Below, in pieces: positions 35,495 through 44,813 of a stretch of 61,042 nt of DNA; position 1 is the first letter of the stretch, and the number at the start of each line of letters is the position of its first letter. The notes below the pieces were generated by a model. It worked only from the letters and a program-made list of their open reading frames with translations. It was not told the DNA's origin and did no database searches. Source of the DNA: Streptomyces sp. Ncost-T10-10d (lineage in GTDB: Bacteria; Actinomycetota; Actinomycetes; Streptomycetales; Streptomycetaceae); NCBI RefSeq assembly GCF_900091955.1, contig NZ_FMDF01000071.1, forward strand, positions 1 through 61,042, read 5' to 3'. The position numbers were made by a program, and so were the translations under genes.

Positions 35495-37816
35495 GTGACC
35501 GCGTTCTCCCGAAGGCATTTCGTCGGCGCCACCGCTGCCGGCACGTCCGCGCTCTGGCTCGCCGGCTCCCGTACCGCATGGGCCGCAGCCGCCCCCGCAC
35601 CGACGGGCCACCCGGACGCCGACATATACGAGAAGACCGTCCGCGACGCCGCCATGACCTGGCGCACGCTCCCCACCGGCTGGCAGCAGGCCCCCTTCCT
35701 CGCCAACGGCTACCTCGGCGTCCAGCTGTACGCGGGAAGGACCGCCAACACCCTGAAGCTGATGCTCAGTCACAGCCAGGTTCAGGACCAGCGCGGTCAG
35801 TGGCGCGGCGGCATCGGCTTCTCCCGCCTTCCCATCGGGTACTTCACCCTGACCCTCGCCGGCGACATCACCGCCGTCGACTGGACCCTGGATCTGTACG
35901 ACGCCGAGCTGCGCGGCACCGTCACCACCACACACGGCTCCCTGGCGTTCTCCGCTCTCGTACAGAACGACACCAGCGCCCTGCTGATCTCCACCCGGCC
36001 CACCCCCGGCGAGGAGTCCGCCGCCTGGTCCTTCCAGTGGCTGCCCGCCGCCACCACCCGCAGCAGCGGCAAGCCCGAGGACTACACGGCCAACCCGGAC
36101 CCACGGGTCGGCGACGGCTTCGTCGAGCAGCCGCTGCTCGCGGGCGGCGGCTGGACCACCGCCTGGCGCGAGCAGCGCGAGGGCACCGGCCGACTGCTCG
36201 CCGCACACCTCGTGTACCGCTTTCCCGGCCGGGTGTCGGAGGCGACGGCCGCCGCGCTCCGGGCCGTGGACCGCACCCTCGCCACCGACCTCGATCGGCT
36301 GGTGGACCGACACCGCGGTTGGTGGCACGCGTACTACCGGCGCAGCTTCCTGTCCGTGCCGGACAAGCGGCTGCAGAGCTTCTACCTCATCCAGCTCTAC
36401 AAGCTCGCCGCGTCGACCAGGGCCGAGGGCCCGACGATCTCCGAATGGGGCCCGTGGTTCCCCGAAGTCGGCAACAACTGGACCGCGGTCTGGTGGAACC
36501 TCAACGTCCAGATCGGCATGGCGCCCATCCACGGCTCCAACCACCCCGAACTCGACTCGGTGACGGGCGCCTTCCGCCGCTTCGAGCGCAACCTCCCGGC
36601 CTCCGTCCCCGTCGACCACCGCGACGGCGAGAGCTACGCGCTGGGCCACCCCTCCGACTGGCAGTTGCGCGCAGGCGATACGTACGACGTCGGCGCCCCG
36701 GGCTCGGACCACGTCTCCGACAACTTCGGCAATCTCACCTGGGCCCTGCACAACGTCTGGCAGTCCTACCGGCACTCGATGGACCTGTCCGTCCTGCGCG
36801 ACGTGGTGTATCCGATCCTCGCGAAGGCCATCAACTTCTACGCGCACTTCCTGCACGAGGGCCCGGACGGCAGGCTGCATCTGCTGGAGACCCGCTCCCC
36901 CGAGTACGCCAACGCCGAGGACTGCACCTACGACCTCTCGCTCGTCCGCTGGGGTGTGCGCACCCTGATCGCGTCGGCGAAGCTGCTGCGCAGCAATGAT
37001 CCGCGACTGAAGCGCTGGCAGGACATCGACCGAAGGCTCACCCCGTACGCCGAGGACCCGGCGGCCGGCGTCATGATCGGCAAGGACGTCCCGCTCGCCG
37101 ACTCGCACCGGCACCACTCGCATCTGCTCTGGCTCCACCCGCTGCGCGAACGGAACTGGGACCGGGCCGGGGACCGCGTTGTGATGCAGCGCTCCATGGA
37201 CCACTGGGTCTCCATGCAGCAGCTGTGGCACGGCTACAGCTACGCCACCGCCTCGTCCATGTACTCGGTGATGGACGAGCCGGAGAAGGCCCTCGACTTC
37301 CTGACCTTCTTCACCGATCTGAAGGTGGTCGCGGACTGCCAGATGACCGTCAACACGATGTACCGGGAGGGCAAGAACCTCGCCCTGGAGAGCCCGCTGT
37401 CCGCCGCCCAGTCGATGCTCGACATGGTGGTGCAGGGCCACGAGGGGGTGGTGAAGGTCTTCCCGTCCGTCTCGGACCGCTGGGCGGACGCGTCGATCGC
37501 GTCGCTGCGCACCCAGGGCGCCTTCCTCGTGGACGCGGACCGCTCCGGCGGTGCCACGCGCTGGGTACGGGTGCACAGCGAGGCGGGCGCCCCACTGACC
37601 CTGGACCACTCCATCGCAGGCCGGATCGACGTACGGGACGCACACGGGCGCCCGCTGCGCTGGCGGGAGGCCGGACCGGGCCGGATCACGGTCGCCCTGT
37701 CGCGCGGTGGCACGGCGGTGGTCACTCCGCACGGCGCGCGCCACCCCGGGACGGGACCGCGCGATGTGCCGTCGAACGGCGCGTGGACGCGCTGGGGCCT
37801 GCCGGGCCGACCCTGA
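35495..37816 (+). CDS. Tat-exported glycoside hydrolase, GH95-like
   Basis: The 773-residue protein begins with a twin-arginine signal (SRRHFVGAT, cleavage near AWAA). The N-terminal beta-sandwich region is followed by an (alpha/alpha)6-type catalytic domain. WWNLNVQIGMAPIHGSNHPE resembles the GH95 region for inverting fucosidases, and ADSHRHHSHLLWLHP matches the GH95 HRHxSHLYxLYP motif. ETRSPEY takes the place where GH95 enzymes show SPEN. This points to a distant GH95 member acting outside the cell; the sugar is uncertain. GTG at 35495 has a strong AGGAG seven bases upstream and is preferred to ATG at 35474. Confidence 0.82.
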   Translation: MTAFSRRHFVGATAAGTSALWLAGSRTAWAAAAPAPTGHPDADIYEKTVRDAAMTWRTLPTGWQQAPFLANGYLGVQLYAGRTANTLKLMLSHSQVQDQRGQWRGGIGFSRLPIGYFTLTLAGDITAVDWTLDLYDAELRGTVTTTHGSLAFSALVQNDTSALLISTRPTPGEESAAWSFQWLPAATTRSSGKPEDYTANPDPRVGDGFVEQPLLAGGGWTTAWREQREGTGRLLAAHLVYRFPGRVSEATAAALRAVDRTLATDLDRLVDRHRGWWHAYYRRSFLSVPDKRLQSFYLIQLYKLAASTRAEGPTISEWGPWFPEVGNNWTAVWWNLNVQIGMAPIHGSNHPELDSVTGAFRRFERNLPASVPVDHRDGESYALGHPSDWQLRAGDTYDVGAPGSDHVSDNFGNLTWALHNVWQSYRHSMDLSVLRDVVYPILAKAINFYAHFLHEGPDGRLHLLETRSPEYANAEDCTYDLSLVRWGVRTLIASAKLLRSNDPRLKRWQDIDRRLTPYAEDPAAGVMIGKDVPLADSHRHHSHLLWLHPLRERNWDRAGDRVVMQRSMDHWVSMQQLWHGYSYATASSMYSVMDEPEKALDFLTFFTDLKVVADCQMTVNTMYREGKNLALESPLSAAQSMLDMVVQGHEGVVKVFPSVSDRWADASIASLRTQGAFLVDADRSGGATRWVRVHSEAGAPLTLDHSIAGRIDVRDAHGRPLRWREAGPGRITVALSRGGTAVVTPHGARHPGTGPRDVPSNGAWTRWGLPGRP

Positions 37817-37875
37817 CATGTGCGGGGGCCGCTCGCTCCGTACGGCCGGGGCGGCACCCGGCACTCGTTCGCCTG

Positions 37876-38352
37876 CTACAGAGCGCGGCGCATCGCCCGG
37901 TGGGCGATCCCGGCATCCGGGAATTCGGGGCCGTACGTCACATACCCGAGCCGCTCGTAGAAACCGAGCGCATGGGTCTGGGCGTGCAGATCGACGGCGG
38001 CCAGACCGAGCTCACGAGCCGCATCCTCAATGGCCCGGACCAGCGCCGCGCCGACGCCGAGACCGCGCGCCTGCTTGGTCACCGCCAGCCTGCCGAGCGA
38101 GCCCACGGTGAGGTCGCCGCCGGTCTTGGCGACGGCGGCCGGTCCGTGCAGCAGCCGCCCGGTGCCGAGCGCGGAACCGTCCGCCGCGACGGCGATCACA
38201 TGCACCGCGTCGGCGTCGTAGGCGTCGTACTCGATCTCCTCGGGCACCTTCTGCTCGCCGACGAAAACGTCCTTGCGGACTTGGAAACAGGCGGCGCGGT
38301 CCTGCTCGTCGACGACGGTACGGGTGGTGTACGGGGCGGACGTGCCGGTCAC
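37876..38352 (-). CDS. GNAT family acetyltransferase
   Basis: The 158-residue protein has the GNAT core: [38 protein letters not shown] as the acetyl-CoA loop, and [17 protein letters not shown] near the end, similar to ElaA-like proteins. The acceptor is unknown. GTG overlaps the pseudouridine synthase stop (GTGA), so the two are coupled. Confidence 0.92.
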   Translation of the reverse strand: MTGTSAPYTTRTVVDEQDRAACFQVRKDVFVGEQKVPEEIEYDAYDADAVHVIAVAADGSALGTGRLLHGPAAVAKTGGDLTVGSLGRLAVTKQARGLGVGAALVRAIEDAARELGLAAVDLHAQTHALGFYERLGYVTYGPEFPDAGIAHRAMRRAL

Positions 38353-39290
38353 TCGCTCTCCGCCGCGATCTTGTCCAGGGCCTGCTGGAGGTCGTCCGGG
38401 TAGTTGCTGGAGAACTCCACCCAGCTGCCGTCGGACGGGTGCTCGAAGCCGAGCCGGACGGCGTGCAGCCACTGCCTCGTCAGACCGAGGCGCTTGGCCA
38501 TCGTCGGGTCGGCGCCGTAGGTGAGGTCACCGACGCAGGGGTGGCGGTGGGCCGACATGTGCACCCGGATCTGGTGGGTGCGGCCCGTCTCCAGCTTGAT
38601 GTCCAGGAGGCTGGCGGCCCGGTAGGCCTCGATGAGGTCGTAGTGCGTCACGGAGGGCTTGCCCTCGGCCGTGACGGCCCACTTGTAGTCGAGGTTGGGG
38701 TGGCGCCCGATGGGGGCGTCGATGGTGCCGCTCATCGGGTCCGGGTGGCCCTGTACCAGCGCGTGGTACTTCTTCACGACGACCCGGTCGCGGAACTGCG
38801 CCTTCAGCAGGGTGTAGGCCCGCTCGGACTTGGCGACGACCATCAGGCCGGAGGTGCCGACGTCGAGGCGGTGGACGATGCCCTGGCGCTCGGCGGCGCC
38901 GGATGTCGAGATGCGGTACCCGGCCGCGGCGAGACCACCGATGACGGTCGTGCCGGTCCAGCCGGGGCTCGGGTGGGCAGCGACCCCGACCGGCTTCACG
39001 ATCACGACGATGTCGTCGTCGTCGTGCACGATCTCCATGCCCTCGACGGGCTCGGCGACGATCTGCACCGGAGCGGGTGCCTGCGGCATCTCCACTTCCA
39101 GCCAGGCGCCGCCCCGTACCCGCTCGGACTTCCCGACCACCGCGCCGTCCACCTGCACCTTCCCGGCAGCGGCCAGGTCGGCGGCCCGGGTGCGGGAGAA
39201 ACCGAACATCCGGGAAATGGCGGCGTCGACGCGCTCGCCCTCCAGGCCGTCGGGTACGGGCAGGGTGCGGACCTCGGGATACGTACTCAC
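38349..39290 (-). CDS. RluA/RluD family pseudouridine synthase
   Basis: The 313-residue enzyme has an N-terminal S4 RNA-binding domain (about 18-75: [14 protein letters not shown]) and the catalytic domain with D143 in [11 protein letters not shown], then [13 protein letters not shown]. It converts uridines in rRNA; sequence alone cannot tell which site, though RluD is usual at this place beside lspA. GTG at 39290 is chosen because the longer frame overlaps lspA. Confidence 0.94.
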   Translation of the reverse strand: MSTYPEVRTLPVPDGLEGERVDAAISRMFGFSRTRAADLAAAGKVQVDGAVVGKSERVRGGAWLEVEMPQAPAPVQIVAEPVEGMEIVHDDDDIVVIVKPVGVAAHPSPGWTGTTVIGGLAAAGYRISTSGAAERQGIVHRLDVGTSGLMVVAKSERAYTLLKAQFRDRVVVKKYHALVQGHPDPMSGTIDAPIGRHPNLDYKWAVTAEGKPSVTHYDLIEAYRAASLLDIKLETGRTHQIRVHMSAHRHPCVGDLTYGADPTMAKRLGLTRQWLHAVRLGFEHPSDGSWVEFSSNYPDDLQQALDKIAAESE

Positions 39291-39313
39291 CTGTCGAGTA
39301 TGCCTTGCGCCCG

Positions 39314-39904
39314 CTAGTCCTTGTGCACGGTCCCGTCGGGGTCCAGGCCCTTGAAGGAAAGGATCACGATCAGGATGCCGCCGCAGACGATCGCGGAGTC
39401 GGCGAGGTTGAAGACGGCGAAGTGCGCGGGGGCGATGAAGTCCACCACCGCGCCCTCGAAGGTGCCGGGAGCGCGGAAGATGCGGTCGGTGAGGTTGCCG
39501 AGCGCACCGCCGAGCAGCAGGCCGAGCGCGATGGCCCACGGCAGGCTGTAGAGCTTGCGGGCGAGGCGGGCGATCACGACGATGACGGTCGACGCGATGA
39601 AGGTGAAGATGATCGTGAAGGCCTCACCGATGCCGAACGCGGCGCCCGCGTTACGGATCGCGTCGAGCTTCAGCCAGTCGCCGAGGATCTCGACCGGCGG
39701 ATGGTGTTCCAGCTTCGCGACCACGATCATCTTGCTGATCAGGTCGAGCAGATAAGCGAAGACGGCCACGGCGAAGAGCACCATGATCTTCCGCTTGCCC
39801 CTGCTCGGGACCGTCTCCTCGACCCGGCTCTCGGCCTCGTCCCCTTCGGTCCCCTCAGCATCGGGGATGTCCGGCGTACCGATGATGCGCTCCGCCTCTG
39901 CCAC
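39314..39904 (-). CDS. lspA: Lipoprotein signal peptidase
   Basis: LspA cuts the signal peptide of diacylglyceryl-modified prolipoproteins in the membrane. The 196-residue protein has a 40-residue acidic cytoplasmic start and four helices. The catalytic aspartates are D140 in GNLTDRIFR and D169 in [17 protein letters not shown] is the conserved loop. GTG start; rluD follows after 23 bases. Confidence 0.96.
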   Translation of the reverse strand: MAEAERIIGTPDIPDAEGTEGDEAESRVEETVPSRGKRKIMVLFAVAVFAYLLDLISKMIVVAKLEHHPPVEILGDWLKLDAIRNAGAAFGIGEAFTIIFTFIASTVIVVIARLARKLYSLPWAIALGLLLGGALGNLTDRIFRAPGTFEGAVVDFIAPAHFAVFNLADSAIVCGGILIVILSFKGLDPDGTVHKD

Positions 39905-39962
39905 GTGAGTCCCTCAACCTAGGTTCCTGACTGAGGACGAGGGTACGACACACGGCCACGGA

Positions 39963-40793
39963 TCAACCGCGGCGCTCCTGCTTCTGTTTGTCCTCGACGC
40001 AGAGCGTGGCGCGGGGGAACGCCTGCATCCGCGCCTTGCCGATCGGATTGCCGCATACCTCGCACAGTCCGTACGTTCCGGCGTCGAGCCGCGCCAGGGC
40101 CCGCTCGGTCTGGTCCAGCATCTCCTGGGCGTTGGCGGCGAGCGACATCTCGTGCTCGCGGGTGATGTTCTTGGTGCCGGTGTCCGCCTCGTCGTCACCC
40201 GCCCCGTCGCCGGAGTCGCGCATCAGCCCGGCAAGTGCGGCGCTCGCGGCCTCCAGCTCACTGCGCAGCCGCATGATCTCGCTGCTCAGCACGGCCCGTG
40301 CCTCTTCGACCTCTTCCGGCGTCCAGGGGTCCTCACCCGGCCGGACCGCCAGCTCGCCGGGGGCTGTCGTGGCGACTCCACGGGCCGTGGGCACGGGCGC
40401 CGCGCCCTTGCCGGCCGTGCGGGTCCGGGCCGCGCTCTTCTTGGCTACCACCGTGTGGGCTCCCGTCTGCTCGGCGGCCTCGGCCGCCACCGTGGCCGCC
40501 GCAGCGGCCTTCTTCGAAGCCTTCTTGGCCGCGCTCTTCTTCTCAGGTGCCTTCTTGGCCTGCGCCGCGTGCTCGGCGGGCGCCGCCCGCTTCCGGGCTG
40601 CGGTCTTCTTCGCAGCCGCCTTCTTCATGGCCGCTGCCGTCGGGCCGGCCTCGGGAACGGTCTCCGCATCCGCCGTCTCCGCACCCGTCTGCGAACCGCC
40701 CTCCGCACCTGCCTTTCCGCTTGTCCTCCCGGCCGCCGCACCCGTGGATCTCGCCGACGCCGACTTCTTTGCGGCGGTCTTCTTCGCCACCAT
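39963..40793 (-). CDS. Histone H1-like/DksA hybrid DNA-binding protein
   Basis: The 276-residue protein joins two parts. Residues 1-130 are Lys/Ala-rich with KKAAAKKTAARKRA-type repeats, like eukaryotic histone H1 tails. The C-terminal part is TraR/DksA-like, with a helical hairpin (about 155-240) and a zinc finger. I recall that such a bifunctional nucleoid protein (DdbA) was described in Streptomyces. The finger here reads C244-x2-C247-x17-C265-VE-D268: the fourth cysteine is aspartate. It probably shapes DNA and may touch RNA polymerase. A GAAGGGG lies before the ATG. It ends 58 bases before lspA. Confidence 0.9.
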   Translation of the reverse strand: MVAKKTAAKKSASARSTGAAAGRTSGKAGAEGGSQTGAETADAETVPEAGPTAAAMKKAAAKKTAARKRAAPAEHAAQAKKAPEKKSAAKKASKKAAAAATVAAEAAEQTGAHTVVAKKSAARTRTAGKGAAPVPTARGVATTAPGELAVRPGEDPWTPEEVEEARAVLSSEIMRLRSELEAASAALAGLMRDSGDGAGDDEADTGTKNITREHEMSLAANAQEMLDQTERALARLDAGTYGLCEVCGNPIGKARMQAFPRATLCVEDKQKQERRG

Positions 40794-41071
40794 GGCCGCG
40801 GCCCCTTCACATATTGTGATCTTGCACGCGAATCGTGCTGGGACGATAAATCGACCCCAGCCCCGCGGCAACGGGGCACGCCGCCGAATCGCCCCTCCCC
40901 GTGTCCGGATACCGACGCGCCTGAATCCGTTGTGCCCAGCTCCCCGCCGGGTAATCCGCCTCCAGGCCCCCGCCCGGACTCCGTACATCCCCGTCTGCCC
41001 ATTCGGGTCACGCCCCGCCCCACGGGTTAAACCGGTCGGCCGTCGCCCGTACGGGCCCGTACACTGGCCTC
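40794..41071. promoter_or_regulatory. Divergent intergenic region, histone/DksA gene and ileS
   Basis: This gap must hold the minus-strand promoter of the H1/DksA gene and the plus-strand promoter of the ileS leader. An AT-rich stretch with an inverted repeat GCACG-N5-CGTGC (40824-40838) is near the former. TACACT at 41060-41065 may be the ileS -10, but no good -35 is seen. Confidence 0.35.
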
Positions 41072-41349
41072 AGCGAGAGGCGTGGATGGGACGAGTAGCG
41101 TCGTACGCAGCCAGGAGCGACCCGGGGACGGTGCGAGCCCGGGGGCGAGCGCGTCGTGAAGATCACCCGGAGCCGTCGGAAGAAAGCTTTGGACAGTGGG
41201 CTCCGCCCACGGGCGCAAGGCGAGTAGAACCGGCATCGCGACCCCAATGAGGGGGCCACGGGTGCACACCCGGGGCCAAGGAGGGTGGTACCGCGGGAGT
41301 CGATGAGGCTCTCGTCCCTCCGACGGAAGTGGAAAACGTCCGCCGGAGG
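41072..41349 (+). promoter_or_regulatory. T-box leader of ileS, translational type
   Basis: The T-box sequence AGGGTGGTACCGCGG lies at 41282-41296. The antisequestrator helices are visible: GGAGGG (41280-41285) with CCCTCC (41316-41321), and CGGGAG (41294-41299) with CTCTCG (41309-41314). A GAAGATCA element gives the isoleucine specifier ATC at 41162-41164, with an AGTA element upstream at about 41093. Stems at 41196-41210 and 41259-41272 lie between. CCTCCGACGG (41317-41326) can instead pair with CCGCCGGAGG (41340-41349), which contains the ileS ribosome site. No T run follows, so control should be at translation: uncharged tRNA-Ile frees the ribosome site. This kind of leader is known for actinobacterial ileS. 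Confidence 0.92.
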
Positions 41350-41359
41350 AAGTCCGCCC

Positions 41360-44300
41360 ATGACATCGCCGCAGTACCGCCAGGTACCCGCCCAGGTCGA
41401 CCTGCCCGCGCTGGAGCACGCCGTGCTCGATTTCTGGCGCGAGAGCAAGGTCTTCGCCAAGAGCCTCGAACAGTCCGAGGGCCGTCCCGAGTGGGTCTTC
41501 TACGAGGGCCCGCCCACCGCCAACGGTATGCCCGGCGCCCACCACATCGAGGCGCGCGTCTTCAAGGACGTCTTCCCCCGCTTCCGCACCATGCAGGGCT
41601 ACCACGTCGGCCGCAAGGCCGGCTGGGACTGCCACGGACTGCCGGTCGAGCTCGCGGTCGAGAAGGAGCTGGGCTTCAACGGCAAGAAGGACATCGAGGC
41701 GTACGGCATCGCCGAGTTCAACGCCAGGTGCCGCGAGTCCGTGACCCGCCACACCGACGCGTTCACCGAGCTCACGACCAGGATGGGCTACTGGGTCGAC
41801 CTCGACGACGCCTACCGCACGATGGACCCCGAGTACGTCGAGTCGGTGTGGTGGTCCCTGAAGGAGATCTTCAACAAGGGTCTGCTGGTCCAGGACCACC
41901 GTGTCGCCCCTTGGTGCCCCCGCTGCGGCACCGGCCTCTCCGACCACGAGCTGGCGCAGGGTTACGAGACCGTGGTCGACCCGTCGGTCTTCGTACGCTT
42001 CCCCCTCACCTCCGGCCCGCTGGCCGGCGATGCCTCGCTCCTCGTCTGGACGACCACCCCCTGGACCCTGGTCTCCAACACCGCCGTCGCCGCGCACCCC
42101 GACGTCACCTACGTCGTCGCGACCAACGGCGAGGAGAAGCTCCTCGTCGCGCAGCCGCTCGTCGAGAAGGCGCTGGGCGAGGGCTGGGACACCACCGGCC
42201 AGACCTTCACCGGCCGCGAGATGGAGCGCTGGACGTACGAGCGCCCGTTCACCCTCGTCGACTTCCCGGCGGAGGCCCATTACGTGGTCAACGCCGAGTA
42301 CGTGACGACCGAGGACGGTACGGGTCTGGTCCACCAGTCCCCGGCCTTCGGCGCCGACGACCTCGTCGTCTGCCGCGCCTACGGCCTCCCGGTCGTGAAC
42401 CCGGTCCGCCCCGACGGCACCTTCGAGGAGAATCTGCCGCTGGTCGGCGGCGTCTTCTTCAAGAAGGCCGACGAGGCGCTCACCGAGGACCTGGCCGCCC
42501 GCGGCAAGCTCTTCCGGCACGTCCCCTACGAGCACAGCTACCCGCACTGCTGGCGCTGCCACACCGCGCTGCTCTACTACGCGCAGCCGTCCTGGTACAT
42601 CCGTACGACCGCCATCAAGGACCGGCTGCTCGAAGAGAACGAGAAGACCAACTGGTTCCCCGACTCGGTCAAGAACGGCCGCTTCGGTGACTGGCTGAAC
42701 AACAACGTCGACTGGGCGCTGTCCCGTAACCGCTACTGGGGCACCCCGCTGCCGATCTGGCGCTGCGAGGACAGCCACCTCACCTGCGTCGGCTCGCGCG
42801 CCGAGCTGAGCGAGCTCACCGGCACCGACCTCTCCGGTCTCGACCCGCACCGCCCGTTCATCGACGAGATCACGTTCACCTGCTCGCACGAGAACTGCCA
42901 GCTGGAGGCGTACCGCGTCCCGGAGGTCATCGACGCCTGGTACGACTCGGGCTCGATGCCGTTCGCGCAGTGGGGCTACCCGTACAAGAACAAGGAGATC
43001 TTCGAGAGCCGCTACCCGGCGCAGTTCATCTCGGAGGCCATCGACCAGACCCGCGGCTGGTTCTACACGCTGATGGCGGTCGGCACCCTGGTCTTCGACA
43101 AGTCCTCCTACGAGAACGTGGTCTGCCTGGGCCACATCCTCGCCGAGGACGGCCGCAAGATGTCCAAGCACCTCGGGAACATCCTTCAGCCGATCCCCCT
43201 CATGGATCAGCACGGCGCCGACGCGGTGCGCTGGTTCATGGCGGCGGGCGGCTCCCCGTGGGCGGCGCGCCGCGTCGGCCACAACACGATCCAGGAGGTC
43301 GTCCGCAAGACCCTCCTGACGTACTGGAACACGGTCGCCTTCCAGGCCCTGTACGCCCGTACGTCGGACTGGGCGCCGTCCTCGGCCGACCCGGCCCCTG
43401 CGGACCGCACGGTCCTGGACCGCTGGCTGCTGAGCGAGCTGAACGCGCTGGTGGACCAGGTCACACAGGCTCTGGAGGGTTACGACACCCAGCGCGCAGG
43501 CAAGCTCCTGTCCGCGTTCGTCGACGACCTGTCCAACTGGTACGTACGCCGCTCGCGCCGCCGCTTCTGGCAGGGCGACAAGGCGGCCCTGCGCACCCTG
43601 CACGAGGTCATCGAGACGGTGACCCGGCTGATGGCCCCGCTCACCCCGTTCATCACCGAGCGGGTCTGGCAGGACCTGGTGGCTCCGGTCACCCCGGACG
43701 CCCCCGAGTCGGTCCACCTGTCCGCCTGGCCGAAGGCGGACCTCGCGGTCATCGACCCGACGCTCTCCACCCAGATGGCACTGGTTCGCCGCCTGGTCGA
43801 GCTGGGCCGGGCCACCCGCGCCGAGTCGGGCGTCAAGACCCGTCAGCCGCTCTCCCGGGCGCTGGTCGCGGCGTCGGGCTTCGACACGCTCTCCCCCGAG
43901 CTGCACGCCCAGATCACGGAGGAACTGAACGTCTCCTCGCTGGCCTCGCTCTCCGAAGTCGGCGGTTCGCTGGTCGACACCACCGCGAAGGCGAACTTCC
44001 GTGCGCTCGGCAAGCGGTTCGGCAAGGGCGTCCAGGCGGTGGCCAAGGCGGTCGCGAACGCCGACGCGGCGGCCCTCTCGCTGGCCCTGCGCGAGGGCAC
44101 GGCGTCGGTCGAGGTGGACGGTGAGACGGTCACTCTCTCCCCCGACGAGGTGATCATCACCGAGACGCCGCGCGAGGGCTGGTCGGTGGCGTCCGACTCG
44201 GGCGCGACGGTCGCCCTGGACCTGGAGATCACACCGGAACTGCGGCGCGCGGGCCTCGCCCGTGACGCGATCCGCCTCATCCAGGAGGCCCGCAAGAACA

Positions 44301-44509
44301 GCGGCCTGGACGTCGCGGACCGCATCGCCGTCCGCTGGACATCCACCTCCCCCGCCACGGTGGAAGCCCTGACCGAACACGCGGCCCTGATCGCGGACGA
44401 GGTCCTGGCGCTGGACTACGCCCGGGGCGAGGCGGACGAGGCATACGGTGCCCCGTTCGAGGACGAGGGCCTGTCCCTGACGTTCCGCCTCCGCAAGACG
44501 GAGCAGTAG
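41360..44509 (+). CDS. ileS: Isoleucyl-tRNA synthetase, GXHH-type
   Basis: IleRS attaches isoleucine to tRNA-Ile and edits valine errors. The 1049-residue protein is of the eukaryote-like (type 2) group. The HIGH-equivalent reads G59-A60-H61-H62 after P58, so the first and third positions of HXGH are swapped. The second motif is K600-M-S-K-H604. The CP1 editing domain (LLVWTTTPWTLVSN to LVHQSPAFGADD) and a C-terminal anticodon-binding and accessory region are complete. Such a GXHH motif has been linked to extreme mupirocin resistance. ATG at 41360 has GGAGG ten bases upstream, controlled by the T-box. Confidence 0.96.
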   Translation: MTSPQYRQVPAQVDLPALEHAVLDFWRESKVFAKSLEQSEGRPEWVFYEGPPTANGMPGAHHIEARVFKDVFPRFRTMQGYHVGRKAGWDCHGLPVELAVEKELGFNGKKDIEAYGIAEFNARCRESVTRHTDAFTELTTRMGYWVDLDDAYRTMDPEYVESVWWSLKEIFNKGLLVQDHRVAPWCPRCGTGLSDHELAQGYETVVDPSVFVRFPLTSGPLAGDASLLVWTTTPWTLVSNTAVAAHPDVTYVVATNGEEKLLVAQPLVEKALGEGWDTTGQTFTGREMERWTYERPFTLVDFPAEAHYVVNAEYVTTEDGTGLVHQSPAFGADDLVVCRAYGLPVVNPVRPDGTFEENLPLVGGVFFKKADEALTEDLAARGKLFRHVPYEHSYPHCWRCHTALLYYAQPSWYIRTTAIKDRLLEENEKTNWFPDSVKNGRFGDWLNNNVDWALSRNRYWGTPLPIWRCEDSHLTCVGSRAELSELTGTDLSGLDPHRPFIDEITFTCSHENCQLEAYRVPEVIDAWYDSGSMPFAQWGYPYKNKEIFESRYPAQFISEAIDQTRGWFYTLMAVGTLVFDKSSYENVVCLGHILAEDGRKMSKHLGNILQPIPLMDQHGADAVRWFMAAGGSPWAARRVGHNTIQEVVRKTLLTYWNTVAFQALYARTSDWAPSSADPAPADRTVLDRWLLSELNALVDQVTQALEGYDTQRAGKLLSAFVDDLSNWYVRRSRRRFWQGDKAALRTLHEVIETVTRLMAPLTPFITERVWQDLVAPVTPDAPESVHLSAWPKADLAVIDPTLSTQMALVRRLVELGRATRAESGVKTRQPLSRALVAASGFDTLSPELHAQITEELNVSSLASLSEVGGSLVDTTAKANFRALGKRFGKGVQAVAKAVANADAAALSLALREGTASVEVDGETVTLSPDEVIITETPREGWSVASDSGATVALDLEITPELRRAGLARDAIRLIQEARKNSGLDVADRIAVRWTSTSPATVEALTEHAALIADEVLALDYARGEADEAYGAPFEDEGLSLTFRLRKTEQ

Positions 44510-44520
44510 CCCAAGCCCAT

Positions 44521-44560
44521 CGGAGGCCCGCCCGGAACACATGTTCCGGGCGGGCCTCCG
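44521..44560 (+). terminator. Terminator of ileS
   Basis: A perfect stem of 18-19 bp begins CGGAGGCCCGCCCGG and occupies 44521-44560. It lies 11 bases after the ileS stop. Confidence 0.85.
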
Positions 44561-44628
44561 GCGTTCTGCCCTACCCGCCCCTTCCCGTAGCCGGAGGGGC
44601 TTGACCGTGCCGGGTGCGGCGTCAGATT

Positions 44629-44708
44629 CAGCCTCGCCGGCGTTTGAGGCGCGGGTCCGGGGCGGAACTCCGGTTACGGGACGGGACGGGGAGCAGCCCT
44701 GTCCCGGG
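44629..44708. repeat. Streptomyces interspersed intergenic repeat, copy 2
   Basis: CAGCCTCGCCGGCGTTTGAG at 44629 is followed by GTCCGGGGCGGAACTCCGG and GGGGAGCAGCCCTG, in the same order and spacing as the copy at 17408. It lies in the 304-base gap 44510-44813 between the convergent ileS and divIVA genes, whose two terminators flank it. Confidence 0.7.
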
Positions 44709-44735
44709 CACACCCCCGCCGACGCCCACGGCAAA

Positions 44736-44773
44736 AGGGCCGGGCCCCGGGGAAAACCCCGGGGCCCGGCCCT
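44736..44773 (-). terminator. Terminator of divIVA
   Basis: A perfect 17-bp stem (44736-44752 with 44757-44773) has an AAAA loop on the plus strand. On the minus strand the hairpin is followed by TTTTGCC, a classical intrinsic terminator. It ends the leftmost transcript of the dcw region. Confidence 0.88.
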
Positions 44774-44813
44774 CAGCCTGCCGACGGCTACGCGCTCATC
44801 GCGCGCACCCGGC

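Noticed and set aside
41027..44734. A 1235-codon open frame antisense to ileS
   Set aside because: In DNA this GC-rich, mirror frames stay open by codon bias. Its product is low-complexity and has no domain, while ileS on the other strand is complete.
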